Source of the DNA: Pithys albifrons albifrons
Taxonomy: Eukaryota; Chordata; Aves; Passeriformes; Thamnophilidae
Length of the DNA: 64,000 nucleotides
Direction of reading: 5' to 3'
NCBI RefSeq assembly: GCF_047495875.1
Contig: NC_092460.1
Coordinates: forward strand, 5,446,520 to 5,510,519
The notes under the pieces were generated by a model. The model did not search any database. It worked only from the letters and a program-made list of their open reading frames with translations, and had not been told where the DNA came from. Both the position numbers and the translations under genes were made by a program. Shown here in pieces: positions 32,036-43,925 of the stretch. Within the stretch, counting starts at the first letter, position 1. Every line of letters starts with the position of its first letter.

Positions 32036-35000
32036 GTAAGGCCGGGCATTGTTCTGCGGCGGGCGGGGATGCGGAGCACGGCGCGCCCAGCCCCGGCCGC
32101 GGGGCTCCCGGGGCGATGGGGTGAGCGGCGCCGCGGGATCCTCCCGCAGTGACAGCGCGAGGGGGGCGCGGGGACCGCACTGCGCCCATCCTCCCGCAGC
32201 CGCCTGGTTCAAGTTCGGGGTTTTGGAGGAGCACGGGACCTCCAGGGAAAGGCAACCTGGAGTCACTCGCGGAGGGGAGAATTCCCAGTGGGACGCAGTG
32301 ATGGGCTGAGAGTCGTCACTGGGACCCGCTCTGGCTGGGGCGATGACCACCATCTGGCACGGGGGGCCGAGAGCATCCCCACCCTCGTTCTGTGGGGCGT
32401 CCCCAGCCTCTTTCACTCTGCCAAGCAGGGGAGACAGACTAGTGTGGGCATCTGTTCCTTCATTCCACTGTAGAAAGGAGCCGAGCAACGCTGGGCTCAT
32501 CCCCGGCACAGGGTCCGTCAGGGCTGGGAACAGACGCGTTCAGACAGAAATCCATCCCTACGGAGCGAGGAAGCCCTTCCTCTGCCTTTGTTACACTTGT
32601 TTCCCTGCCCGGCTTGGCCTCGCATCCTCCCTCTTGCCCAGAATAGTCCCTTTCCCAGTATTGTTCTCCGTGTGTTTCCTCTCCCTTCTCTCTTCCTCTA
32701 CCCGTCTTTAGCACAGGTTCTCTGCAGATGTGATACCCTGATGTACATTTTCCCTATTTCCTATGGAGTAAAGTCCAGACTTACCTATTTTGTGAAAATT
32801 CTCATTTTTGAGTGTTTAAATTTGCCATTTAACTGCCATTCCATGGGTTTGAACTAAATTGAAATTAACTTCACTTAGGACCTCCTGCATAGCAAGGATG
32901 AGGTATCTGTCTGCCTGGGTGCCACTTGATATCAGTTTCAATTACATTAATCACTGTGTGCCTCTAGAGTGGGCTTTCTAACCTATCATTTATATGACGT
33001 AAGATAAGGTAGTGCTTTACCTTTGACCTCAATACTCCTTTTTTTATATACATGGGGATTAGGTGAGTCCTTGGCGAAATAAGTGTAGTCTTTATGAATG
33101 CAGCTGAAAACTGTTATGTTGAACACATCCCATCTCCTGGAAACAAGTTTTGGAGTGTAGTGGCCAGAGGGTGAGATCCAAGGAGAGGCCAGGTAAGGAA
33201 ATTTTTGGAACAGTGTCTCCCAAAGGGTCAAGTCCCCACCTTCTGTAGTGTGTTGATTTTCAGTCATAGATCCATTTGAAAGTCTCTGCTGGAACAGGGC
33301 AGTGAACAGCTGCTGCCTGGGGGGGCTGTTGCTTTTTTCTTTAAGGGATTGTGTTCTTTAAGGTCTGCCTTTATTTAGAGTTTTGCCTAATAGGAAGCAA
33401 AGGCCAGCTGAGCTCATTCTTGCAACTTTTGCTGGATTCCCAATAGCTGCAATGAAATAGTCAAATCTTTAATCAATTTTTACTTGGCTATAACTTGGGA
33501 AATCTTTGAGCAGCTGCAGGGGCACTGGCTGGAAAGCCATGTCTGCAGGCTGGGGAAGACTGCAGTGCTTTCATTATGCCTGACTCATACAGAGACAAAA
33601 ACATATGTTTAGAAAAATATACATATTTTTCACTTTTATTCTCTGCTTTTAAAAAATTACTTTATTGAAGCTGCCTTTTGCCTCTTTTTGAAGAGCTCAT
33701 TATGCAGAAGTTAGCAGTGCTTGCCTTGGAAAGATATGTATTTTCTGCAACAACATGGATTTCAAGGATTGGTCATTTTATATAGAGATTCATCTTGCTG
33801 ATTCCTGTGGACTTGCATAGGTGTAGTGACATCAGACTTGACCTTTTTAGTTTGATTCTGATGTACTGAACTATTGCTAAGAATGTGCTTCCCAGTCCAT
33901 TAGAAATATGAATGTCATCTTCATCAAAAGATCAGGATTGTAGAGAAACCTTTCAGTGTGTTAACAAGCCCAGGAATTCCATAATTTTGAAAACATGACA
34001 GGAGTGAATGGATTCCTCAGGTCCAAGGTGTAGGTGACCGTTCTGTGGCTTTCTGTGAGAAGGCTGGGGTTGTACTCTCTAAACCTAGGTGTTTTCTGGA
34101 GAGTGAGATGAAGAGTTCTTGCTATAGAGTTCCCCAGGACAAAGGTTGTGAATGCATCTTGGCTATAGAATTTGGAGCTCTTTCCTAGGCTTTGTGTTAC
34201 AACATAAAAACCAAAACTCTGTGCATCACCTCTAGCTTATTTTCAGTCTGTGTTATCTGTCTCAGTCTTGTGACTGTGTGGAAGTGAAGTGTGGCATGAA
34301 GAGACTCCTGTGAATGTGGCTTTGCCACCACTGTGGGACTTGGCTGATGTGGCCACAGATGGGCATTCCTGGTATAGGCAAGTCTGCTGTAGTTTTTGGT
34401 AATTAAAGCAGCAGAAAGTAAAAAGGAGGCCCACTGCAGGGCTTACATAATTTGAAAGAGCCCTTGCATATTTTCTGTGTCCTATTTTCTTCCTCCAGTG
34501 CTTTTTAGCATCCAATGAATGGCAAGGAGGAGGGAGGGAAGAACCTGGATAAATGGTTATTCTGGGATCCAAGGACTCTGTTCGTGCCTGTTGCACCTTC
34601 CCAGGGAAATGGTGGACCAATGTGTCAAATCCATTTGCAAGCGGTAGTATAAATTAAAGCTGGGGGGATAAGCAGGTTAGAAGGTTAATGAGATGTCTGA
34701 ACTTAATTGATTTTCCATACAAATTGGCTATAATGTCTTTTGTTTGCTTTTTTTCCCCTCCTGGGATGCTGTGTTACAGCAGTTACATGAGTATAAAGAG
34801 TAGCAGAAGGGGTGGGGGGAGTCATGGCTGTTTGGAAAACACGGTTTGGAAACCTTGGTTGTGCTCCTTGGGGTGGGCTGATCTGTGATTTTGGACACAG
34901 TGAGGTAGCTCTGAACTAGGGCCCTGCACCCCTTTGTGTCCTGGGACTCAGTGCCGTTGACTTGGTGATCACTGAGTCACGGACAGTAGTGTGCCCTGGC

Positions 35001-38000
35001 TGTTGTACAGAGATGTGCAATCCCAGGGTTCAAACAAACCTTTTCTGTAGATATGCTGCACAGGCTAACCTTGCAAGGCCAGTAGAGCAGAAGCTGTAAT
35101 ATGGTGTTAAATGATTTCTAGGTCCTAAAGTTGTCAGGCAGTGTCCCCATCAGGGTGGCACTGCTCTTTCTATAAGCCTGTCTCAGCTTTAACTTCTAGA
35201 GTAGTGAAGTTGAATGGGGAAGATGGCTTACTGAAGTTGTTGACTTCATTCATCTGACTGGAAGTGCCTGACTTCAGACTTAGATAAAAGAGAAGATGGT
35301 CAGACCACCAATTTTTGGTCTTTCTTTTCTGTGTAGATTTCCATTCCTCTTGGAGATATAATTGAGTTAGTGACTGGAGCCAACTTAGTGCCTTGGGGCA
35401 GAGGAGCTGAGATCCTTCCAGCTCACATGGTTCTTCAACAGTACCGGTGTTGTCCAGTGCCCTTTGAGTCTGTGCTGGTTTCAGCTGACAGGTTCAGGTC
35501 AGGACCAGCACCAGGCCCTGCCTTGCTGTGGTCTGAGCTGGGTGGCACAGCCAGCCCAGAGAAATGGCACTTCAGGATAGGAGCCAACTTTGGAGATGCT
35601 CTTGGTTACTCCTTCCAGGTATGTCATGGGGAAGGAAAGACATTGTAGACACTGTCTTTTGATTATGTAGCAATAAAAGTTACAGCTCTTCCTGAGCTTG
35701 TTTACTGTGAGATCCTTGTGGTGAAATCACATTTCAGACTTTTTCTCTTGGATTATATACCAAAACATAAAGAATAAAGTAGCAAATTCTGTAAGAGGCT
35801 CATGCTAGGTGTTGACTAATATTTTGTTTATTCCTAATTGGAGTGTTGAATGTGGAAATTCATTGCAGAGTGAATGTGAAGAGCTGCCTGCAGACAACAG
35901 TTTTCATAAAACAGCCATATTTTGATGTAAGGGTTTCTGAGCACATGAGAGATAAAGATCAAGGTTTTAGACCACTGTGTCTTCACAAGAAGGACCAATG
36001 GGAGGTCACTGGACTTTGTTTACAAGAGCCATGTCCTTATCTTGTGTACATCACCAGTGTTATTGTATGGCAGTGTTTAGTTGTAGGAACTGTTCCTTGG
36101 CCAGCTTGGAGCATGTGTATCTTATTTTTTGAACAGGCTAAGCAGTTTGCATCTGATGTAATGATGAAAAGCCACAGGCAAAGCTCTATTGTTTGGTTGC
36201 AACCATTTCAAAGCATTAAGCCTTTTTCTTGCCCCAAGTCATAATGCATCAGTGCTTTCAGCAATGGTTAACAGTTCTGTGGTTAAATGATAGAGGTTAG
36301 AGAAAGAAGGGATTTTTGTTTTCTTTTGCTATTTAAAGCAGCACAACAAACCATTAAACCACAATTCCTTCAGAATTCTAGTAATTTTTGAAAAACATAG
36401 TGTGCATTGAATACATGCAAACTGTAATTTCAGTCCTTTGTTTCCTGTGTAGTCTTGTTTACTGTATGAAGTCAGGAAAGGATATACTTTTATGCAATGG
36501 CCTCTTTGTTTAGAGACCAAACTCCTGGTAGGTCAGCTGTACATAGCTGACAAGAACTTCAGATTTTCTGCAGTTGTCAAAACTTCAGTGCAGAGGAAGG
36601 GGGATGCTGAAGGGAGAGAAGAAATGCAGTTCCACCAGGGTTATCTGCCAGTTTAACAAACTATTCTAAAAACTATTGTCCAAGAGTGTTTGCCAAGATG
36701 CCCCAGAACTCACATGTATGAAGGCCTAAACCACCCAAGTCCTTTTGTTCCTCTGCTAGGACAGGATTGATCACTGCTATGCTCTTTGAGCTCAAAGGTG
36801 AATTTTTTCAGACCCTTTAGGTACATGTTGAGATTGTACAGTTGAGCCAAAAATATTGTTTCAGCCACTGCTTGTTGGTCTTGGAGAATGCGGGTGACCA
36901 ATTGTTGTGGTTATTGATCATCAGTGATCAGTTCCAGTGGTCACAGCTTGGTCAGGCTCTGCTGTGTGGCGGTGCCTTTGCAGTGGGAGATGGGCATCTA
37001 AACCCCTTTAATATGTGTAAGAAATGTAGCCCTACAGTTTTTCTCATGCTAATGTCTCAGCTATCTTTAGTTCCTCTGAAAGAGAGTTCCATAGGCTGAT
37101 TAATCTCCCCATATATAAATCTCTTTCATACAATTAATCCTTGTTTTTTTGTGGTTTTTTTTTCACCAAATCCCAGTGTAGGGGAGAAATGGGTTTAGAA
37201 ACAAATCCATTTACCTCATGTTGCATTGGAAACAACCCCCTTGTACTTGAAAGCAGAAACAAAGCACAAATACAGACATATTTTTCTGCATGTCTTGGTC
37301 AGTATAACTATATGATGCCAAAAGAAAAGATTTCAGGGAATTATTCTCTCTGAAAAAAAAATCCCATGAAAGAGATTCCTTTCAAGGCTTTTAATCCTGC
37401 AAATTCTTATGGAAAATCAAGTGACAAAAGATGCAAAACCAATGATGAAATCTTGACCATCTTGAAGAGATTGGGAATCACAAGTCCAGAATTTTGCGTG
37501 GAGTTTTAAATAAATATCTCCTTGGAATACTCTACTGATGTGCTTTTAGAGATGTGAAATTACAGTTTTACTGAATACCAGTTCCCAGGTGTTCCAGCTT
37601 TATAAATAAATGATCCAGCTGATTTTCCCTGCTTTGAAGTGAAGCACAAGATTAGAAAACAGACACCTGGAATATTTCAATTATTTTTAAACAGCAGGTT
37701 AAATAGATCAGCAGAAGTTGTACATCCTTTCCCTTCTTTTCCCAACAAGTTTTAGAAACACTGGGAGAGACATTAAAAATATCTGGGGACAGAGAACACT
37801 TTGTCTAGTTTAGAAAGATGTCTGAAAGTAATAAAAATAATCAGTGGTTATTTTGGGGAATGCTTTTACTCAAATCAGCCTTCCCTGGCCCTGAGAACAC
37901 AGCAGAGGCTGTTGCTTTTTAGTCAGACCTTGTGGAATAGTTTCAGTCAGACCATGTTCAATGCTCTTGCTGCTTGGGTTTAAGACTCACTTAAGGGAGA

Positions 38001-40896
38001 TGTGGAGGATGAGAGGTGTAGTAGGAAGATGGGTTTCTTTAGAGCAGAAGGAAAACCCAGTTTGGAAAGGGGGGATGAGTCTAGAAAACCAGGAGGAAAA
38101 GGAGAGCAGTGAGGCAGAGTTGTTGCCCTGGAGTGGGCTGGGCACTGCACAAAAGGCAACTGCCATCCAAAATCTAGCCCTGGGCTGAGATCATAGCATG
38201 TTGATGTATTTTATGTGACAAAATACCTCTAGGGACATTGAAGAGCTGAATGTATAGGTTAGTAGAACATGGTTACTGCATCCATCTCAGTCCTGCTTGG
38301 ATGTTATGGAAAGCAGATGTACAAATGTTCGGTAGCTGTTGTGCAAAAGGCTGAGTCAACCCAGCAAAGAAAGCATTCTTATAAAGGTAAAATAACTTAA
38401 GTATCAAAAGATTAAAAAAAAAAAGAGGTGGAGGGTGTTCATATTTAAGATTAAACCTTGACATGGTCTATCAAGTTTTTTGTTCCTTAAGGAGGTAGTG
38501 ATGGAAAAATGTGTCTAGAGCTCAGGAAACATCTCCACACCATCCCCAGTGCACAGAGACTGCAGTTGTCTAATGATCTGGGGGGTTTCTCTTTTTTACT
38601 TTCTTCTAACACTTTCTCCTTACTCTGTTAGTTTTGAATTCTGTCCCTAGTTTAGAAAACAAACTACAAACACCTCTGGATTGCAGATCCAGCAATTTAA
38701 GTATATTTAACTTTGACGCTGAGTTCCCTCTTGTGTATAATACCAAGGAAATGTCTTTGTTTGCAGGAATGCTGTCTGACAGCAGGGCCTGGCTAAAAGC
38801 AAATTTTACATGACCTAAATCCTAATACTGTTTCAGTAACATGTCTGCACCACATACAGTAACTGCACATGGAGCACAAAAGGGGAGCGTGGGAACTGTA
38901 CAAGGATGTGTTGCAGTAGGAGTATTTCTAATCAATACCATATTACAATAAAATAGACTGTGTTTCAAATAACTTGTTCCTCCTCCACTGTCAAAGAAGC
39001 TTAGCAGAGAGTTCATAGGATCTAATATTTTAGCAGCTAAAATACCATTGGCATTTATTGTAAAGCATATTTGTGAGTGGGATGGAGAGATGTGTATATA
39101 TTAGGTAGCTAATGTATTAGATTCTGAATGCCTGGACTTCGTTCATCCTTCTTGCTTCTAAAATTAAGTTTGGGGATTTTTTTTTAAATCTAGGGAACAG
39201 AAATTTTAAGTGTGCTTTTGTCTCTAACACTTTGCAAATCAGTTGCATCTTTATTTGATTTAATAGTCTGTGCTCTTGTGCAGAGGAGCAAGTTTGGAGA
39301 AGTAACTTCTCCTAATCCCTTCTCCAGCCCCACCTGATTTTGCTTACATGGGAGGCAGAAATAGGAAGCTCCAGGAGGTGTCTGCTTGGCAGCCTCAAGG
39401 CTGATGCATTATCTGGCACAGAGTGAGTGGTTATGTGCTTATCTGTCAGTATTTCCTAATGCTGACCGTGTGAGTCCGCCTCTCTTGGCAACAGCATGAC
39501 TCTTTTTCCATGTTTTTGCCTTCAATGCACTTACAAGAAAATCACTGTGAGGATTGGATGTGAGTAGCTGCTGGAAACCACAGAGAGGAGTCATCTAATG
39601 ATGGGTTTCCATGAAACAGAAGGTGAAATGAAGTTGAAATCTAATTGTGTCGTGTTAGTTTGGGGCATTCAGGAGACACCAGCAAACTTGGACAGCTGTT
39701 TCTGTAGGCAATCGCGTGAACCTGATAAACACAGCAGTGACAAGGCTTCTTCAGTTTATCACTTAGATGGATTGATTATCTTTGGGGGGAAGGTGAGAAA
39801 ACCATGGGCTTGCTGAAGTTGGCCTGACAGTGGGTGTGGGCAGGGAAGAGGGTATATGTGCATACTGGGGGATACTGGTATGGTCCAAGATCCTACTTCT
39901 CCCTTGCAGTCCTTGCTCCTCTTTAGAAGTATTAGTGGCCACTGCTTCAGCCTTACGGACTTCATGAAGATTTGTCATGATGTGCTACATTACTTTAGTA
40001 ATCTTTTGGGATAGGGTTTTTGTGATTATCCACCCCTAGTCAAGAGAGGTTGTGACTTAAAGCCATGTGGGTACATGGTGGGTTGGGAAGGGTCTTGGGG
40101 GATCTGTATACAATCAAACTGGAGGGAGAACAAACTATGAAGACAAAATGGACAAGGCTCCACTGTGTTATCTGGTGTATCAGATGTCAGTTTATCATTA
40201 AGCAAGTTTCATAACAAATGCATTTGGAGATGTCTGTAGATAAAACCATTCAGTCAGGCAAAACTAAGCACATTTTAACCCTGTTTTGGAGTACTTTGAA
40301 GGTATCTTGCAGACTGAAGTTAACTTTGCTGCTAACTTGGTTCCTTCCAGTTTAAGCACAGGGGAGCTGGTGCTTGGACTTATTTTAACCCACTCATTCT
40401 CAGTCTGAACCCCTTTTTCTAAACCCAGTACAACTACCTTTGATGCTCAATGACAGAAAGTTTTGCTAGCAGTGCATTAGCATCTTGTCTTTCAAAAGTT
40501 ACACCCTGTCACAGCATCATATGCTTTTTGGGGCAAGCTTTTCTCCCTGTGTGAGAAATGCCTTTCCCTGCCCCAAACTCCTCCACGTTACTTGAGTGAA
40601 GCATGGGCTGTGCAGCAGCTGAGATACTCAATGTTTATTCAAATATATTTGAGTGTGTCATCTTTGCTCTCATCTGAAGCATGGCTGTGTGGGATTTTAG
40701 TGGCACCAGGAGTCAGACTTCCAGTTTGCTTTAACAGTTGTTGTCTCCAGTTCTGCTGTTTAAGTACAGAGTGGCGGTTTGTGCTGTGTGGCAGACTGTG
40801 TGTCTGGCACTTCCTCTGCAAAGTTGTACTTGTTTGGATTTGTTTTTGCATACTAGTGATGTTCTGTAGTCATGCCCTAAAATAAAATGTGAAGGG

Positions 40897-40939
40897 GAAA
40901 AAAAATTAAAAAATCAAAAAAACAAAACCAACAACCAAA
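40897..40939. repeat. A-rich tract after AATAAA
   Basis: Runs of A interrupted by TT, TC and C, twelve or so bases after an AATAAA (40881-40886). It could be the tail of an old retroposed transcript or plain A-rich low complexity. No parent transcript was recognised upstream. Confidence 0.55.
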
Positions 40940-43854
40940 TGAGTAAGCAGAGCTAGCCATGGGTGGGACTGAGCTGGGGAGAGCAGCCAGAGGAGGGACT
41001 GAGGCCAGTGGTGTTCAGTAAAGGCAGAGGGGAGCGGTGAGTGTGGAAATGCCTCAGGGTATGAACTGCCTGGCACTGTATCCTTAGAAAGCTTCATACA
41101 GTGAGTCCAGGTAAGTGGAAGGGCAACCAGAGATTTATAGTCTGGCCATTGCTATGCTGGGTGTGTGCAGTCCTGCTGCAGCTTTGTGGAGAAGTGTGTT
41201 TGCTTTTATGGCTATTTAAGTCAAGAAAGATGTTGTCATTCCTTTCCCTTTCTTGTGCAAAAATATGAGGATAGGCTTGGGAGATGTGTTCTGTTCTCTC
41301 AGCTGAGACCTGAGCTGTGGAAGCTGCAGGGAGAGATGTGGCTGCCTGGGAAAGAGAGCAGGGTGGGAGGCTGTAGCCTGAACTCATCTCAGAGTTTAAC
41401 AGCTCAAACTCCTACCTGAGGAGTCTTTTAGAGAGGTGCCTTATGAAGGAGCAGTGGTTGCAGGCTTAAACCCATGCTTTGAGGTGCCAGAAGTTGCATT
41501 TAATTATCTTCTTTTTCTTTTAATGTGCCATTAATTTCTATGGTTGCAATCCAGCTTTTTAAATCTTCAATACATGGAGTCCCTGACTAACAGGTGTGTT
41601 GGCCTGTGTTGTAACAGCTCATCTTAAACAACAGTGGGCATCCTTTAGTCAGTGGTGGAGCCTTTAGTGCACAGCGGGGAGGTAGAAAGTTCCTGGGAGA
41701 GGAGGAAGGTCAGAGACTACAGTCTGATCGAGCTGTATTGTCCTTCACACCCCTCCACCTGCAGAGCTGTGGGACTTAGCCCTTATGCACCTGGATTTTA
41801 GGTACAAGCTTCCCATGTGGTTTTGTATCCTGAGGTTGCAAAGTGGGGCTGTGCAGAATTGCCAGATGTAAGCAGGAAATGGCAAATGAAGCTATTTGCA
41901 AAAATTTAGATCCTGGTTCCTTTCTCACAGGACTAGTCTTGAAACTGGGAAGAGGAAAAGGAGCCAAAGGTATGAACTCAAATCATTTCCATTTAGAAGA
42001 ACATACTGGTGGATCTAACACAGTTTCTACTGGTGGTACCACTGGCTGTGCTGCTGAGATGCTCCTGCAGCAGCCTGTTCACCCTACAAGTGAAGTCAAG
42101 TAAATTGTTTTACACTATGAACTGGAGAGGATAGGGGGAAAATGGGATATTTGATTCCCTTAAACATCTTACAGGACAACAGGGCGTGAGGTTATAAAAC
42201 ACACCCTATATGTTTATGCTGTATTTGGTACTAAAGGGCTGTCAGTGCTGCTTCACCAGGATACCAAGGTCACACTGTGGTTAAAATGGATTTTGCTGGC
42301 AATTTATCACTTGTGCCTTTCACCTTCTTCTGCAAAACTTGTCTGAGTAGAAGCACTATGGTACTATGGGTACTATGTGACAGCAGTGCTGGGCCTTAAG
42401 GAGTGTCAGGGATGTGCTGCAGGAGTGTGTGTGAGTACTGGGTGGAGAGGAGGGAGCTCTCTTCTTGGTGCCATTTCCAGCTGTTCCTCCCAGAACTTCC
42501 CAATTCTCTACCCTGGAACCATCAAACCCCCAGGGCCTCTCCCAGGCCTGGGGAAGGGGTTCAGGGCTGCTCTGCCTCCTGGGGCAGGTGGGAGTGGAAA
42601 TTCCTGTTATAGAGAAGTAGATGTCTGATAACACTGCAGGTACAGCTCTGCCCAAAGCAGCTGATATGCTTCTGGAAAGGAATAAAAGCTTTGGGAGGAG
42701 AAAGAGGTGGTGTTTGAGGAAGTTTGCAGTAGATGAATTGTAACACCTGTGTGTAGTCTGCTTTCTTCCTCTGGGGCTAAAACAGGTGTAAGAGTTGCTT
42801 TCAGCAGCAGTGCCCATTGCCTCAGGCTGAAGGGACTTTTGCTTTCAAGGTTGTATGCCATGTTCAGTCCCTGATATCACTGCCTCTTGTGCAGGCTTGG
42901 GCTCACACAACTCACACTGTACCAGCTCTGAGCTCTGAAGGTCCCAGGGTCAGTTCTGATGCTGGTTGTCATATTGCTTTATCATCATTTACCCCCTGCA
43001 AAAAAAGAAGGAAAGGCTATTGGGAATTAGCTCATCTTAACTGGTTTCTTTATCTTGAGAAATTCTGCAAGTTTGGAACCCATACCTTCGTTTGTGGAAT
43101 GTGAGAGGTGGTCCCCAAGGCTTGTGGCTTTGAATTCAGAGTTTAATTCTATGTGGAATGTGAAAGATATTTGTGCATAGCGAGAAAAATCATGGAAAGT
43201 TAAAAACAAAGCAAAATCTGTTTTCCCCATGTCTTTGAGGAGCTGGAAAGGTCTTCTTGAAATACTTCCATGGTTTAGTGGTCTCTTATGAGCTAGTTCT
43301 TGTAACTGGTGTAGAGTAAATGAGTTTAAGGGCTGCAGTTCTGAGTTGAGGGGCTTTTTACAGCACAGGCCAGGGCAGCAAATGAACATCAAAGCAAGAG
43401 GGGGATTGCACAGGACAGTGCAAAAAAACCATGACAATATTGGATGGGGGCAAACCTGAAGGCAGAACTCCTTGGTACAGTGTAAGGAGGAGTAATAGCA
43501 CAGAGATCTGAGGCAGGAGGCATGAGCCTGCTTTGGGGATACTCTGTGTTAGGGAATTCTTCAGATAAAAATCCCTGCCAGGCCCCAGGATGTTGGCTTG
43601 AAAAACAAGCAGAGTATTTAAGGCAGAGCAGAGGCTTTGAAGCAGATTAATCTTGGACCAGGCACACTGATGGGTCCAAGGGGATGGACTTTTTTGGTGA
43701 CTTTATGCAGTTCCTCAACATTAGCATCTTCTTCCTGGTGATGGGCCAGGGCTGTAACAAACACATTTGTATTTGTAACAGTGTCCATATGTAACTGTGT
43801 CAGTTGTCTTCTGGTTTATTATGACTGTTTCTTTTACTTGAAACTGAGCTGTGT

Positions 43855-43925
43855 TTGTGGTTTTTGTTTTGGTGTGGGTTTTTTGGTTTTTTTTGTTTGC
43901 TTGCTTTTGTTTTGGGGTATTTTGT
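43855..43925. repeat. G/T low-complexity block
   Basis: About 70 bases composed almost only of T and G (runs such as GGTTTTTTTTGTTTGC). An unstructured simple-sequence tract with no coding meaning. Confidence 0.8.

Larger units (their letters stand above)
31460..32330. promoter_or_regulatory. CpG island, probable gene promoter
   Basis: A sharp rise in G+C and in CpG, with several CpGs per 60-base line through 31660-32160 against almost none in most of the window. Sp1-type boxes GGGGCGG (31807-31813), GGGGGCGGG (31949-31957) and GGGCGGGG (32061-32068) are present, and I see no obvious TATA box. This is the usual look of a vertebrate CpG-island promoter. Long open frames on both strands here (194 codons + and 404 and 242 codons -) come from the low stop-codon frequency of GC-rich DNA and do not resemble a protein. 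Direction is suggested as + by the splice donor at 32036. A divergent promoter is possible. Confidence 0.8.

Noticed and set aside
31295..32509. 404-codon open frame on the minus strand (and 242 and 194 codons in other frames)
   Set aside because: It spans the CpG island, where stop codons are scarce. Composition is Pro/Ala/Arg/Gly with no domain, and long frames occur on both strands at once.
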